Positions 12,304 to 20,052 of a stretch of DNA of 64,000 nt are shown one piece after another. A program made the position numbers and the translations under genes. A model generated the notes under the pieces. The model was not told where the DNA came from. It was given only the letters and a program-made list of their open reading frames with translations, and searched no databases. Position 1 is the first letter of the stretch. Every line of letters begins with the position of its first letter. Location: assembly GCA_000474255.1 (NCBI GenBank), contig BATO01000030.1, positions 1 to 64,000 of the forward strand, written 5' to 3'. The DNA is from Aquipseudomonas alcaligenes MRY13-0052. Lineage in GTDB: Bacteria > Pseudomonadota > Gammaproteobacteria > Pseudomonadales > Pseudomonadaceae.

Positions 12304-12697
12304 TGCCCGAACTCCTTGAATCCCTGTCTTGGAAAAGACCCGGATGGAGCATAGATGAGCCCCTGTGCAGATGCGTGCCCGGTGCCAGAAATAACGACAC
12401 CTTGGCCAGCTCTGCCGGATGGGGGCTGGAGTGGGGCGGGCGATCGCCTTGATCCCACGGCGGGCGTCGGGCGCTGTGTGAACGCTCCGAAGAGGGGGCC
12501 GACGGCAGGCTGCGATGCACGCTACCCGGTACTTTTCAGGCGAGTTCCGTGCCGCTTTCGTGAGGATGGTGTAGGCGCAGTCGCAAGATGTTGAAAGTCT
12601 TGTCCTGAAGCTTCAGCAGTGCCCCCGAGGGTGCTCGACAGGCTTGATGGCGCCTCTATCTTGGCAGCTTCGTATCGCCGCTGATGGAGACGCAAAG
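12304..12697. other. Divergent promoter region, HD-GYP gene and response regulator
   Basis: A 394-base gap separating two divergent signalling genes. I see no ORF with good coding character, no tRNA and no strong terminator. It presumably holds both promoters, but I could not identify a convincing -35/-10 pair or an operator. Confidence 0.4.
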
Positions 12698-13375
12698 GTG
12701 AGCAAACTCGTAGACATGGACTCATTCCTTCGCACGGGTGCCGAGTCCCCGGGCAAGGTCCTGATCGTGGATGACCATCCCGTCATTCGCCTGGCCGTTC
12801 GCTTGCTGCTGACACGTGAGGGCTACCAGGTGATCGGCGAGACCGACAACGGCGTCGATGCCATAGCCCTGTCCCGTGAGCACCTCCCCGATCTGGTGAT
12901 TCTCGACATCGGCATTCCCAAGCTCGGCGGGCTCGATGTGATCGCCCGCATCAGCTCCCTCGACCTGCCCTTGCGGGTGCTGGTGCTGACCGGGCAGAAC
13001 CCCAGCCATTACGCATCCCGTTGCATGCAGGCCGGGGCTGCGGGCTTCGTCTGCAAGGGCGGGGACCTGGGCGAGCTGACCGCCTCGGTGCGTGCCGTGC
13101 TGTCGGGCTACAGCTACTTCCCCAGCGAGGTGATCCGCAGTGGCAAGCGCCAGGTCGGGGTGCCCAGTGACACCGAACTGATCGAGCGCCTCTCGGACCG
13201 CGAGCTGGTGGTGATGAAGTACCTGGCCAACGGCCTGACCAACAAGCAGATCGCCGACGAGATGTTCATCAGCAACAAGACGGTGAGCACCTACAAGTCG
13301 CGGCTGCTGCTCAAGCTCAACGCACGCTCGCTGATCGAACTGGTGGAGTTCGCCAACCGCAACGACCTGGTGTGA
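12698..13375 (+). CDS. NarL/LuxR-type response regulator, RocA-like
   Basis: A 225-residue two-component regulator. The receiver domain carries the acidic pocket VDDH, the phosphoacceptor aspartate in LVILDIGIPKLGG and the conserved threonine and lysine in VLVLTGQ and FVCKGG. The C-terminal LuxR-type helix-turn-helix is LSDRELVVMKYLANGLTNKQIADEMFISNKTVSTYKSRLLLKLN. The GTG at 12698 is preferred because GGAGA lies 7 bases upstream; an ATG at 12716 is the alternative. It resembles RocA/SadR-type regulators of fimbriae from memory, yet no histidine kinase gene lies next to it here. Confidence 0.88.
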   Translation: MSKLVDMDSFLRTGAESPGKVLIVDDHPVIRLAVRLLLTREGYQVIGETDNGVDAIALSREHLPDLVILDIGIPKLGGLDVIARISSLDLPLRVLVLTGQNPSHYASRCMQAGAAGFVCKGGDLGELTASVRAVLSGYSYFPSEVIRSGKRQVGVPSDTELIERLSDRELVVMKYLANGLTNKQIADEMFISNKTVSTYKSRLLLKLNARSLIELVEFANRNDLV

Positions 13376-13380
13376 GTCGC

Positions 13381-13418
13381 TCGATGGCAGCGCATCCGCA
13401 GCGGTGCGCTGCCATCGA
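13381..13418 (+). terminator. Terminator-like hairpin after response regulator
   Basis: CGATGGCAGCGCA (13382-13394) pairs perfectly with TGCGCTGCCATCG (13405-13417) over a 10-base loop and is followed by a pyrimidine-rich TCCTTCCTTTCC. It begins six bases after the stop codon. The tract is not pure T, so it may be a terminator or a 3' stabilising stem. Confidence 0.7.
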
Positions 13419-13508
13419 TCCTTCCTTTCCTGTCCCTTCTCCTGCCCCTTCCTGCCAGTGCCCGCTTCCGGTGCTCACGCTGGCTTTTTCCCGATGCAGC
13501 CGTCGGGT

Positions 13509-14600
13509 CTATTCCACAGTGGGCTGCGGCGCGTGGTGCTCGGTGCCGGAGGGAGCCGGCTCTGCGACCTTGCGCTCGCCCCAGCGCAGGCGTGCCCGGT
13601 GGGCCGCGTAGGCCATGAGCAGCGCCAGGGCGCAGCCCAGCAGGCTGTTGTAGAGGCGCACCTCGGGCAGGTGCCAGTCACGGGCGAGGCTTTCGGAAAG
13701 CAGTACGAAGCAGACGGTGGTCTGCACCACGAACAGGCCGTAGTGCTGGGCGATGAAGGCGCGGCTGAGCACGATCAGCGGCAGCATGCAGGCCACCAGC
13801 AGCGTCGGGCTCTGCAGCCAGTGGCCGAAGAGAATCAGCAGCAGCGCGCCGATGAGGGTGCCGAGGCCGCGCTGGATACCGCGCACCAGGCTGCTGTCGA
13901 GTTCCATCTGCAGGGTGGTGACCACCGTCAACGTCAACCAGTAGCCGCGCGGCATGCCGGTGAGGTTGGCGGCGAGGCCGGCGAGGGCGATGGCCAGGGT
14001 GCAGGCCAGGGCGTGGATCCACCAGAGCCGCCTCGGCAGGCGAGCGGCATGGCGGCGCAGCACGCGGATGAAACCGAGCATGCGCGGCAGCAGGGGCCAC
14101 AGGCGCAGGCCGTGCATGCCGCGCAGGAAGAACGCCAGCAGCATCACCCAGAGGCCGCCGATGGCGAACAGCGCGCCTACCGCCAGGCCGTTGTTGAGGC
14201 TACCGCTGCCGGCCTGGCCCTGGCCGAGGCAGAGGCACACCGCCAGGCCCACGCCCAGCTTGCCCAGCTCGGTGCCGTAGCGTTGCAGCAGCGCCAGGAG
14301 GAAACCCCAGAGGGCGAAGCTGGCGAGGCTGAGCAACGGGTGGCTGGCGGCCCAGAAGCCGACGCCCGCGCTGAGGGCGCCGAGCAGGGTGAGCAGCAGC
14401 ATGCGCAGCATGCCGAAGCGGTGCATGGGGTTGGCCAGGGCGGCCTGGAAGGCGCCGGTTGCGGCCCAGAGAAAGCCGGTGTGGGCGGTGAACAGACCGA
14501 GCATCAGCGGCAGGCCGCACCCCAGGCCCGCGATGGCGGCCGGGCCCCAGGCGGGAGGACCGGTGTGCCAGTGCAGGCTTTGTCTGAGCGCCTTGCGCAT
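13509..14600 (-). CDS. FUSC/YccS-type inner-membrane protein
   Basis: A 363-residue polytopic protein with about ten hydrophobic segments in two blocks (residues about 10-160 and 255-345). The second block (GYWLTLTVVTTLQMELDSSLVRGIQRGLGTLIGALLLILFG) is the hallmark of the FUSC/aromatic-acid-exporter superfamily. The start at 14600 has AAGGAG 9 bases upstream, unlike the longer in-frame start. It is probably an exporter or envelope protein of unknown substrate. It lies 49 bases after dgt on the same strand and may be co-transcribed. Confidence 0.82.
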   Translation of the reverse strand: MRKALRQSLHWHTGPPAWGPAAIAGLGCGLPLMLGLFTAHTGFLWAATGAFQAALANPMHRFGMLRMLLLTLLGALSAGVGFWAASHPLLSLASFALWGFLLALLQRYGTELGKLGVGLAVCLCLGQGQAGSGSLNNGLAVGALFAIGGLWVMLLAFFLRGMHGLRLWPLLPRMLGFIRVLRRHAARLPRRLWWIHALACTLAIALAGLAANLTGMPRGYWLTLTVVTTLQMELDSSLVRGIQRGLGTLIGALLLILFGHWLQSPTLLVACMLPLIVLSRAFIAQHYGLFVVQTTVCFVLLSESLARDWHLPEVRLYNSLLGCALALLMAYAAHRARLRWGERKVAEPAPSGTEHHAPQPTVE

Positions 14601-14649
14601 CTGTCGTGACTCCTTGCTGCGGCCACCTCCCACGGGTGGCCTGGTAACC

Positions 14650-15981
14650 CTAGACGGGACTGGAGCGCCCGGTCATTTCGCGAGCCATTTCCGTGGCGTA
14701 GCTGTCGGTCATCCCGGCGATGAAATCGATCACCCGCAGGAATGAGCGGTACAGCGGCCAGCTCGGGTCCGGGGCGTTGTTGCCGAGCAGGTCGAGGATG
14801 CGCCGGTTCTTGAACGAGGGCGTGCGCCCGCCATGCTGCTCCAGCGCCGCACCGCAGAACGCGTTGAGCAGGATCTCCAGGGTGGTGTAGGCGCCGATTT
14901 CATGGAGCGTCTTGCGCTTGTCCTGGAAGATGCGCTCGCGGGCGATGGCCTTGGCGCGCAGCACGCAGTGTTTGGCCGGGCCATGCATGTGCTCCACCAG
15001 GTCGCCCTGCAGGGTGCCGCTGAGCAACGCGCCCTGCTGGTCGACGAAGGCATGGGCGGCGGCATTGGTCAGGTGTTCGATGGCCTTGCCGCGGAGGATC
15101 GCCAGCTTGCGCCGCCGCGAATCACGCGGGCCCAGCTGGCGGTAGGTTTCCGGCAGGTCGTCGCCCACCAGGCCGAGCAGCACGGCCTCCACCTCCTCGT
15201 AGTCGAGCAGCTCCATTTCGAGGCCGTCTTCCAGGTCGATCAAGGCGTAGCAGATGTCGTCGGCCGCCTCCATCAGGTACACCAGCGGATGGCGCGCCCA
15301 GCGCTGCTCCTCCAGTTGCGGCAGGCCGAGCTTGTGGGCGATCTGCTCCAGCAGCGGCAGCTCGCTCTGGTAGCAGCCGAACTTGTGTTTCTTGTAGCCA
15401 AGGGCTTCGGCGTGGCGGGCCGTCCAGGGGTACTTGAGGTAGGTGCCGAGGGTGGCGTAGGTCAGCCGCGTACCGCCATCGAACTGGTGGTATTCCAGCT
15501 GGGTGAGCACACGGAAGCCCTGGGCGTTGCCCTCGAAGCTGAGGAAGTCGGCGCGCTGGGTGTCGCTCATGGCGTCCAGCCAGCCGCGTGCGCAGGCCTG
15601 CTGGAACCAGTGGCGGATGGCGTCCTCGCCGGAATGGCCGAACGGCGGGTTGCCGATGTCGTGGGCCAGGCAGGCCGACTGCACGATCACGCCGAGGTCG
15701 GCCGGGTCGCACCAATCCGGCATCTCCTCACGCAGCACTTCACCCACGCGCATGCCCAGGGAGCGACCGACGCAGCCGACCTCCAGGGAATGGGTCAGGC
15801 GGGTGTGGATGTGGTCGTTGCTGGAGACCGGGTGGACCTGGGTCTTGCGCCCCAAGCGGCGGAATGCGCCGGAAAAAATGATGCGGTCATGGTCCTTGTG
15901 AAACGAACTGCGGCCCAGTTCCTCGGTGCTGTGCACCGGTTTGCCGAGCCGTTCACGGGTGAGCAGTGTCTGCCAGTCCAA
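14650..15981 (-). CDS. dgt: Deoxyguanosinetriphosphate triphosphohydrolase-like protein
   Basis: An HD-superfamily dNTP triphosphohydrolase (443 residues) that cleaves dGTP or other dNTPs to deoxynucleoside and tripolyphosphate. The metal site is visible in [11 protein letters not shown] (first His), [20 protein letters not shown] (HD pair) and the later [19 protein letters not shown] helix. The start codon is TTG at 15981, with GAGGA 6 bases upstream; no ATG lies near enough to preserve the conserved [13 protein letters not shown]-type N-terminus. Confidence 0.93.
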   Translation of the reverse strand: MDWQTLLTRERLGKPVHSTEELGRSSFHKDHDRIIFSGAFRRLGRKTQVHPVSSNDHIHTRLTHSLEVGCVGRSLGMRVGEVLREEMPDWCDPADLGVIVQSACLAHDIGNPPFGHSGEDAIRHWFQQACARGWLDAMSDTQRADFLSFEGNAQGFRVLTQLEYHQFDGGTRLTYATLGTYLKYPWTARHAEALGYKKHKFGCYQSELPLLEQIAHKLGLPQLEEQRWARHPLVYLMEAADDICYALIDLEDGLEMELLDYEEVEAVLLGLVGDDLPETYRQLGPRDSRRRKLAILRGKAIEHLTNAAAHAFVDQQGALLSGTLQGDLVEHMHGPAKHCVLRAKAIARERIFQDKRKTLHEIGAYTTLEILLNAFCGAALEQHGGRTPSFKNRRILDLLGNNAPDPSWPLYRSFLRVIDFIAGMTDSYATEMAREMTGRSSPV

Positions 15982-16087
15982 CGCCAGTCCTCGCCTTCAG
16001 TGGCTGAAGGGGGCTAGCTTCCGGATTAACGCGGGGCACCGCAAGGGGACCAAGGGCGAATGCGCGAGTTCCCGCAGGCGCCGTCCG

Positions 16088-17251
16088 TCAGAGCCCGGCG
16101 GCGTCGATATCCACCAGCAGCAGGCGGTCGCCGTTGTCGATGAACTGGCCGGCGGTCAGGCAGTACTGGTTGGTGGTGGCGTCGCGGTAGGTGCTGGAAA
16201 GGGTCAGCCGGCGTTCTTCCCAGCCCTCGGCGAGCAGGTGATAGAAGTACGGCCGCCAGGACCAGTTGTGGCCCTGGTAGCGGGCGTCTTCACGCCATTG
16301 CTGGCCGTGCCATTCCAGGTTCGGGGTGAGCTGGGTGCCATTGCGGTCGCATTGGTAGATGCGCAGCAGCCAGGGGTAAAGCTCGGGGGAGGGCAGGGCC
16401 TCGAGCCGTGCGTGGCCTTCGGCCCAGTTGCGCAGCTGGTTCATCAGTTGGGTCAGTTGCTGGCGCATGGTCATCAGCCGTGCGCGTTCGGCCAGCTTGC
16501 GCTGCACGTACTGGTCGCGCAGCTGGGCGAAGCGTTCGACGAAGGCGTCGGCGGCGAAGAATTCCAGCTCCGGCTTGGCGAACAGGTAGCCCTGCACGTA
16601 GCGGGCGCCGCACTCCAGGGCGAAGTCCAGCTCGGCCTCGGTTTCCACGCCCTCGGCGATGATCCAGCAGCCGGTCTTCTCGGCCATCTGTGCCAGTGCC
16701 TTGACCACCTCGCCGCTGGGGCCGCCCCGGGCCGCGGCCTGGAACAGCTGCATGTCGAGCTTGAGGATGTCCGGTTGCAGGGCCAGCACCCGGTCGAGCT
16801 GGGAGTAGCCGGCACCGAAGTCGTCGATGGCGATGCGTGCGCCGGCCTGGCGGTAGCGGGCGACCACGTCCGGCAGGCGCTGGCTGGCGCCGCCCAGTTC
16901 GGTGATCTCGAAGACGATGCGCTCGGGCGCTACGCCGTTGCGCTCCAGTTGCTTGAGGCTGGGCAGGGCCTGGCCCGGGCGCAGGCGGCTGATCCAGCGG
17001 GGCGAGATATTGATACTGAGGAACCAGTCCGCCGGTGCCTCGTGCAGGCGCTTGAGGGCGTCCTCGCGGATTTCCCGGTCGAGGCGGCGCAGGGCTGCAG
17101 GCGGCACCTTGGAATCGGCGAACAGCGGGCCGACCGAGAGCAGCCGGCCATCATCCTGGCGTAGGCGCCCCAGGGCTTCGACCCCGGCGATGCGTCCTGT
17201 CGCGGTGTCGATGAACGGCTGGAAGCAGGCAAGCGGTTGCCCCTCTATCAC
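16088..17251 (-). CDS. EAL-domain c-di-GMP phosphodiesterase
   Basis: A 387-residue cytoplasmic protein. An EAL domain fills residues about 3-245 with apparently complete catalytic residues: EAL in GVEALGRLR, the NI motif FLSINISPRW, EITE, the metal-binding IDDFGAGYSQ, the lysine in ILKLDMQLF, and AEGVETEAEL. The C-terminal 130 residues contain WSWRPYFYHLLAEGW and YRDATTNQYCLTAGQFI, reminiscent of the second half of a Cache-like fold, and may sense a ligand. The start is GTG with AAGGAG 5 bases upstream. It lies 106 bases upstream of dgt on the same strand. Confidence 0.9.
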   Translation of the reverse strand: MIEGQPLACFQPFIDTATGRIAGVEALGRLRQDDGRLLSVGPLFADSKVPPAALRRLDREIREDALKRLHEAPADWFLSINISPRWISRLRPGQALPSLKQLERNGVAPERIVFEITELGGASQRLPDVVARYRQAGARIAIDDFGAGYSQLDRVLALQPDILKLDMQLFQAAARGGPSGEVVKALAQMAEKTGCWIIAEGVETEAELDFALECGARYVQGYLFAKPELEFFAADAFVERFAQLRDQYVQRKLAERARLMTMRQQLTQLMNQLRNWAEGHARLEALPSPELYPWLLRIYQCDRNGTQLTPNLEWHGQQWREDARYQGHNWSWRPYFYHLLAEGWEERRLTLSSTYRDATTNQYCLTAGQFIDNGDRLLLVDIDAAGL

Positions 17252-17302
17252 GGTGACTCCTTAGGGCTGGCCCGAAATGCACGCGCTCGTCGAAACGACG
17301 CG

Positions 17303-17330
17303 AAGGGAACCGGTCTCTACCGGCTCCCTT
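17303..17330 (-). terminator. Hairpin after the DUF883 operon
   Basis: AAGGGA-A-CCGGT pairs with ACCGG-C-TCCCTT, a long stem with one mismatch, just downstream of the three-gene minus-strand operon. It has no clear T-tract, so terminator function is only likely. Confidence 0.5.
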
Positions 17331-17363
17331 GCATAGCAAGAATGTGGCCAGCTTGTCCGACGA

Positions 17364-17708
17364 TCAGACCTTTGGAGGGGATGGCGGCTTCGCGGAGGGG
17401 CGGCGCAAGGCGGCGCCCAGCAAGGGCATCAGGCTGCTGCCCAGGCGGATCAGTCGAGTCAGATTGCCACTACGGGCGGCGAAGAAGCCCAGGGCGGCGA
17501 CCCCGGCAATGCCCCAAAGTGGAGCATGGGGCATGCCGCCCAGTTGCTGCTGCCAACTGTTGGCGATGCCCTTGGCGCGGCGCAGGGGCTGGGTAAGGAC
17601 CAGGGTCTCGTGGCGGATCTCCTGGCGGTGCATCTCCAGGCGCAGGCGCACCAGCGCCTTGCGCAGTTCGCGGCGGGAGGTGGTGCGGTGCGTTTCGGGC
17701 AGGCTCAT
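17364..17708 (-). CDS. Small membrane-associated protein, last gene of the operon
   Basis: A 114-residue protein I cannot assign to a named family. The first half is very basic and helical (RRELRKALVRLRLEMHRQEIRHETL). The second half has a hydrophobic segment (APLWGIAGVAALGFFAA) and ends basic and proline-rich. Its ATG overlaps the stop codon of the holin-like gene by 4 bases (ATGA), implying translational coupling. It probably acts with the two upstream membrane proteins at the inner membrane. Confidence 0.78.
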   Translation of the reverse strand: MSLPETHRTTSRRELRKALVRLRLEMHRQEIRHETLVLTQPLRRAKGIANSWQQQLGGMPHAPLWGIAGVAALGFFAARSGNLTRLIRLGSSLMPLLGAALRRPSAKPPSPPKV

Positions 17709-18097
17709 GGCATCAGGCGCTCGCGGTCCTGGGCCAGCTCTTCGAGCGTGGCGGAGAAGGGGGAGGACTCATCGTCCACGGCCTGTTTCAGGCGCCATGC
17801 GCAGTAGCCGGTGAGCAGGAAGTAGAAGAGGCACAGGCCGCTGATGGTTTCGATCCGTGCACTGTCCCAGAACAGCACCAGCAGCAACGCGGATAGCGCC
17901 ACCAGCAGGAGCAGGGCGAAGATCAGCGACAGGCCGGCGAACAGCAGCAGGCGCAGGGTGTTGGCCTTCTGCTCCTGCAGCTCGATGCCGAACAGCTCGA
18001 CGTGGCTGTGCAACAGGCCGAGGAAGGCGGCGCCGAGGCGCCGCGGGGAGGGGCCTTGGCCCGCGCTCTGCGGGCCGGATTCCATTCCCGGCTCCAT
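17705..18097 (-). CDS. Phage-holin-like (YqjE-type) membrane protein
   Basis: A 130-residue protein with two long hydrophobic segments (LLLFAGLSLIFALLLLVALSALLLVLF and ISGLCLFYFLLTGYCAWRL), matching the holin superfamily III / YqjE family fused in operons with DUF883 proteins. Despite the family name there is no phage context. It begins 2 bases after the DUF883 stop and overlaps the next gene by 4 bases. Confidence 0.85.
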   Translation of the reverse strand: MEPGMESGPQSAGQGPSPRRLGAAFLGLLHSHVELFGIELQEQKANTLRLLLFAGLSLIFALLLLVALSALLLVLFWDSARIETISGLCLFYFLLTGYCAWRLKQAVDDESSPFSATLEELAQDRERLMP

Positions 18098-18099
18098 GG

Positions 18100-18414
18100 T
18101 CAGCGGCGCGACGCGAGCAGACCGAGGAGGAAGCCGATGCCGGCGGAAAGGCCGATGGTCTGCCAGGGGTGTTCCTGCACGTAGTCCTCGGTGGCGGCGA
18201 CGGCGGCCTTGCCCTTGTCGACGATCTTCTCTTCGGTCAGTTGCAGGGTTTCGCGGGCGCGCTTGAGGGATTCGTGGATCTGCAGGCGCAGCTCCTCGGC
18301 CTGGTCGCCGGCCAGGCTGGCGGTGTGTTGCAGCAGTTTCTCGGTGTCACCGACGAGGGCCTGGAATTCGGTCAGCAGGTCGTCTTGGGCGCGGCTAGCG
18401 GACTTGCGGGGCAT
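18100..18414 (-). CDS. DUF883 (ElaB/YqjD-type) membrane-anchored protein
   Basis: A 104-residue protein with an amphipathic helical body (residues about 10-75) and a C-terminal TM anchor (PWQTIGLSAGIGFLLGLLASRR) ending in positive charges. E. coli ElaB and YqjD are tail-anchored, RpoS-dependent and associate with ribosomes in stationary phase; a similar role is an inference. AAGGAG precedes the ATG. It is the first gene of a tight three-gene operon. Confidence 0.9.
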   Translation of the reverse strand: MPRKSASRAQDDLLTEFQALVGDTEKLLQHTASLAGDQAEELRLQIHESLKRARETLQLTEEKIVDKGKAAVAATEDYVQEHPWQTIGLSAGIGFLLGLLASRR

Positions 18415-18767
18415 GGCGTGAATCTCCTTGGAGGGGCTTGGTTGTTGTGAGTCCCCGCGCTTGGGTTAGGTTCCGCCGATATTTGCCCCCGGGCGCTGGT
18501 ATGGCGCTTGCAACGCCCTGGTGCGCCAGCGTGCCGGAGCGCCCCGTTATCGGGCGCTCAATGAGGCTCCGACAAGGCTGTTGACCGCTGGCAAGCATAT
18601 GAAAAACAACGAGAAAGCCTGAAAACTCAAACTGCCGTCTCCACCGCTTCGCCCCGTTATGGCCCCAGGCTCCGACCCGTTCGAGGGCGTGGCGGCTTCA
18701 GGGTGGTGCGTGTCCGGCGCGATTTGACCCGTATTGGTGCTTTTTATCTGCCGGAGCCTTCCTGCCA
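18415..18767. other. Divergent promoter region with a direct repeat and hairpin
   Basis: A 353-base gap between the DUF883 operon and the ammonium transporter. It contains the perfect hairpin GAGCGCCC-N7-GGGCGCTC (18537-18559) and a two-part direct repeat: CGCCCCGTTAT at 18540 and 18650, each followed by AGGCTCCGAC at 18564 and 18667. I found no convincing sigma-54 -24/-12 element for the transporter. Confidence 0.5.
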
Positions 18768-19976
18768 ATGGAAAACCTCAACAGTGCCGTGCAAACCCTG
18801 ATCCACGGCTCCAACACCCTGTTCATCCTGATGGGCGCCGTGATGGTGCTCGCCATGCACGCCGGCTTCGCCTTTCTCGAAGTGGGCACCGTGCGCCAGA
18901 AGAACCAGGTCAACGCGCTGTCGAAGATCCTTTCGGACTTCGCCATCTCCACCCTGGCCTATTTCTTCATCGGCTACTGGGTGGCCTACGGCGTGACCTT
19001 CCTGCAGCCGGCCAGTGAGCTGGCGGCCGACCATGGCTATGTGCTGGTGAAGTTCTTCTTCCTGCTGACCTTCGCCGCCGCCATCCCGGCGATCATCTCC
19101 GGCGGCATCGCCGAGCGCGCCAAGTTCGGCCCGCAGTTGTGCGCCACCGCCCTGATCGTGGCCTTCGTCTATCCCTTCTTCGAGGGGCTGATCTGGAACG
19201 GCAACTTCGGCCTGCAGGACTGGCTGAAGGCGAGCTTCGGCGCCAGCTTCCATGACTTCGCCGGCTCCGTGGTGGTGCACGCCGTGGGCGGCTGGCTGGC
19301 CTTTGGCGCGGTGGTCTTGCTGGGGCGCCGTGATGGCCGCTACCGCGATGGCCGCCTGGTGGCCTTCGCCCCGTCGAACATCCCCTTCCTGGCGCTTGGC
19401 TCGTGGATCCTCATCGTCGGCTGGTTCGGCTTCAACGTGATGAGTGCGCAGACCCTGCAGGGTGTCAGCGGACTGGTGGCGGTCAACTCGCTGATGGCGA
19501 TGGTCGGCGGCACGGTCGCCGCGCTGCTGGTGGGCCGCAATGACCCGGGCTTCCTGCACAACGGCCCGCTGGCCGGGCTGGTGGCGATCTGCGCCGGCTC
19601 CGACCTGATGCACCCGGTGGGTGCGCTGGTGACTGGCGCCATCGCGGGCGGCCTGTTCGTCTGGGCCTTCACCGCGACCCAGGTGAAATGGAAACTGGAC
19701 GACGTGCTGGGCGTGTGGCCGCTGCACGGCCTGTGCGGCGTGTGGGGCGGTATCGCCTGCGGCATCTTCGGCCAGGAGGCCCTCGGTGGCCTGGGCGGCG
19801 TCAGCCTGGTGAGCCAGCTGATCGGCACCGGCCTCGGTGTGCTGGTGGCGCTGGTGGGGGGCTTCCTGGTCTACGGCCTGCTGAAGAAGACCCTCGGCAT
19901 CCGCTTGTCCCAGGAGCAGGAGTACTACGGCGCGGACCTGTCGATCCACAAGATCGGCGCCACCAGCCAGGATTGA
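18768..19976 (+). CDS. amt: Ammonium transporter, Amt family
   Basis: A 402-residue inner-membrane channel for ammonium/ammonia with about eleven TM segments. Family signatures visible include the AGFAFLEVGTVRQKNQVN segment after TM1, DFAGSVVVHAVGG with a pore histidine, and the second pore histidine region GVWPLHGLCGVWGG. The usual P-II gene glnK is absent next door, so this resembles the stand-alone pseudomonad Amt rather than a glnK-amtB pair. The start ATG has a weak upstream GGAG. Confidence 0.93.
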   Translation: MENLNSAVQTLIHGSNTLFILMGAVMVLAMHAGFAFLEVGTVRQKNQVNALSKILSDFAISTLAYFFIGYWVAYGVTFLQPASELAADHGYVLVKFFFLLTFAAAIPAIISGGIAERAKFGPQLCATALIVAFVYPFFEGLIWNGNFGLQDWLKASFGASFHDFAGSVVVHAVGGWLAFGAVVLLGRRDGRYRDGRLVAFAPSNIPFLALGSWILIVGWFGFNVMSAQTLQGVSGLVAVNSLMAMVGGTVAALLVGRNDPGFLHNGPLAGLVAICAGSDLMHPVGALVTGAIAGGLFVWAFTATQVKWKLDDVLGVWPLHGLCGVWGGIACGIFGQEALGGLGGVSLVSQLIGTGLGVLVALVGGFLVYGLLKKTLGIRLSQEQEYYGADLSIHKIGATSQD

Positions 19977-20011
19977 TCGGGCCAAGCCCGGCACACTCCC
20001 ATTGAACGAAG

Positions 20012-20034
20012 AAGCCCGCCGATTGGCGGGCTTT
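20012..20034 (+). terminator. Terminator between amt and the porin gene
   Basis: AAGCCCGCC-GATT-GGCGGGCTT is a perfect 9-bp stem followed by a short T-run. It lies 35 bases after the amt stop and just beyond the 3' end of the convergent porin gene, so it may serve both. Confidence 0.82.
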
Positions 20035-20052
20035 CACGTTGCGCAGTGGCGA

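Noticed and set aside
17705-18097. Phage remnant suggested by the holin-like gene
   Set aside because: The family is chromosomal, linked to DUF883 genes, and no other phage gene is present.
18600-18767. Sigma-54 promoter for the ammonium transporter
   Set aside because: The best TGG...TGC pairs have the wrong spacing between the GG and GC elements.
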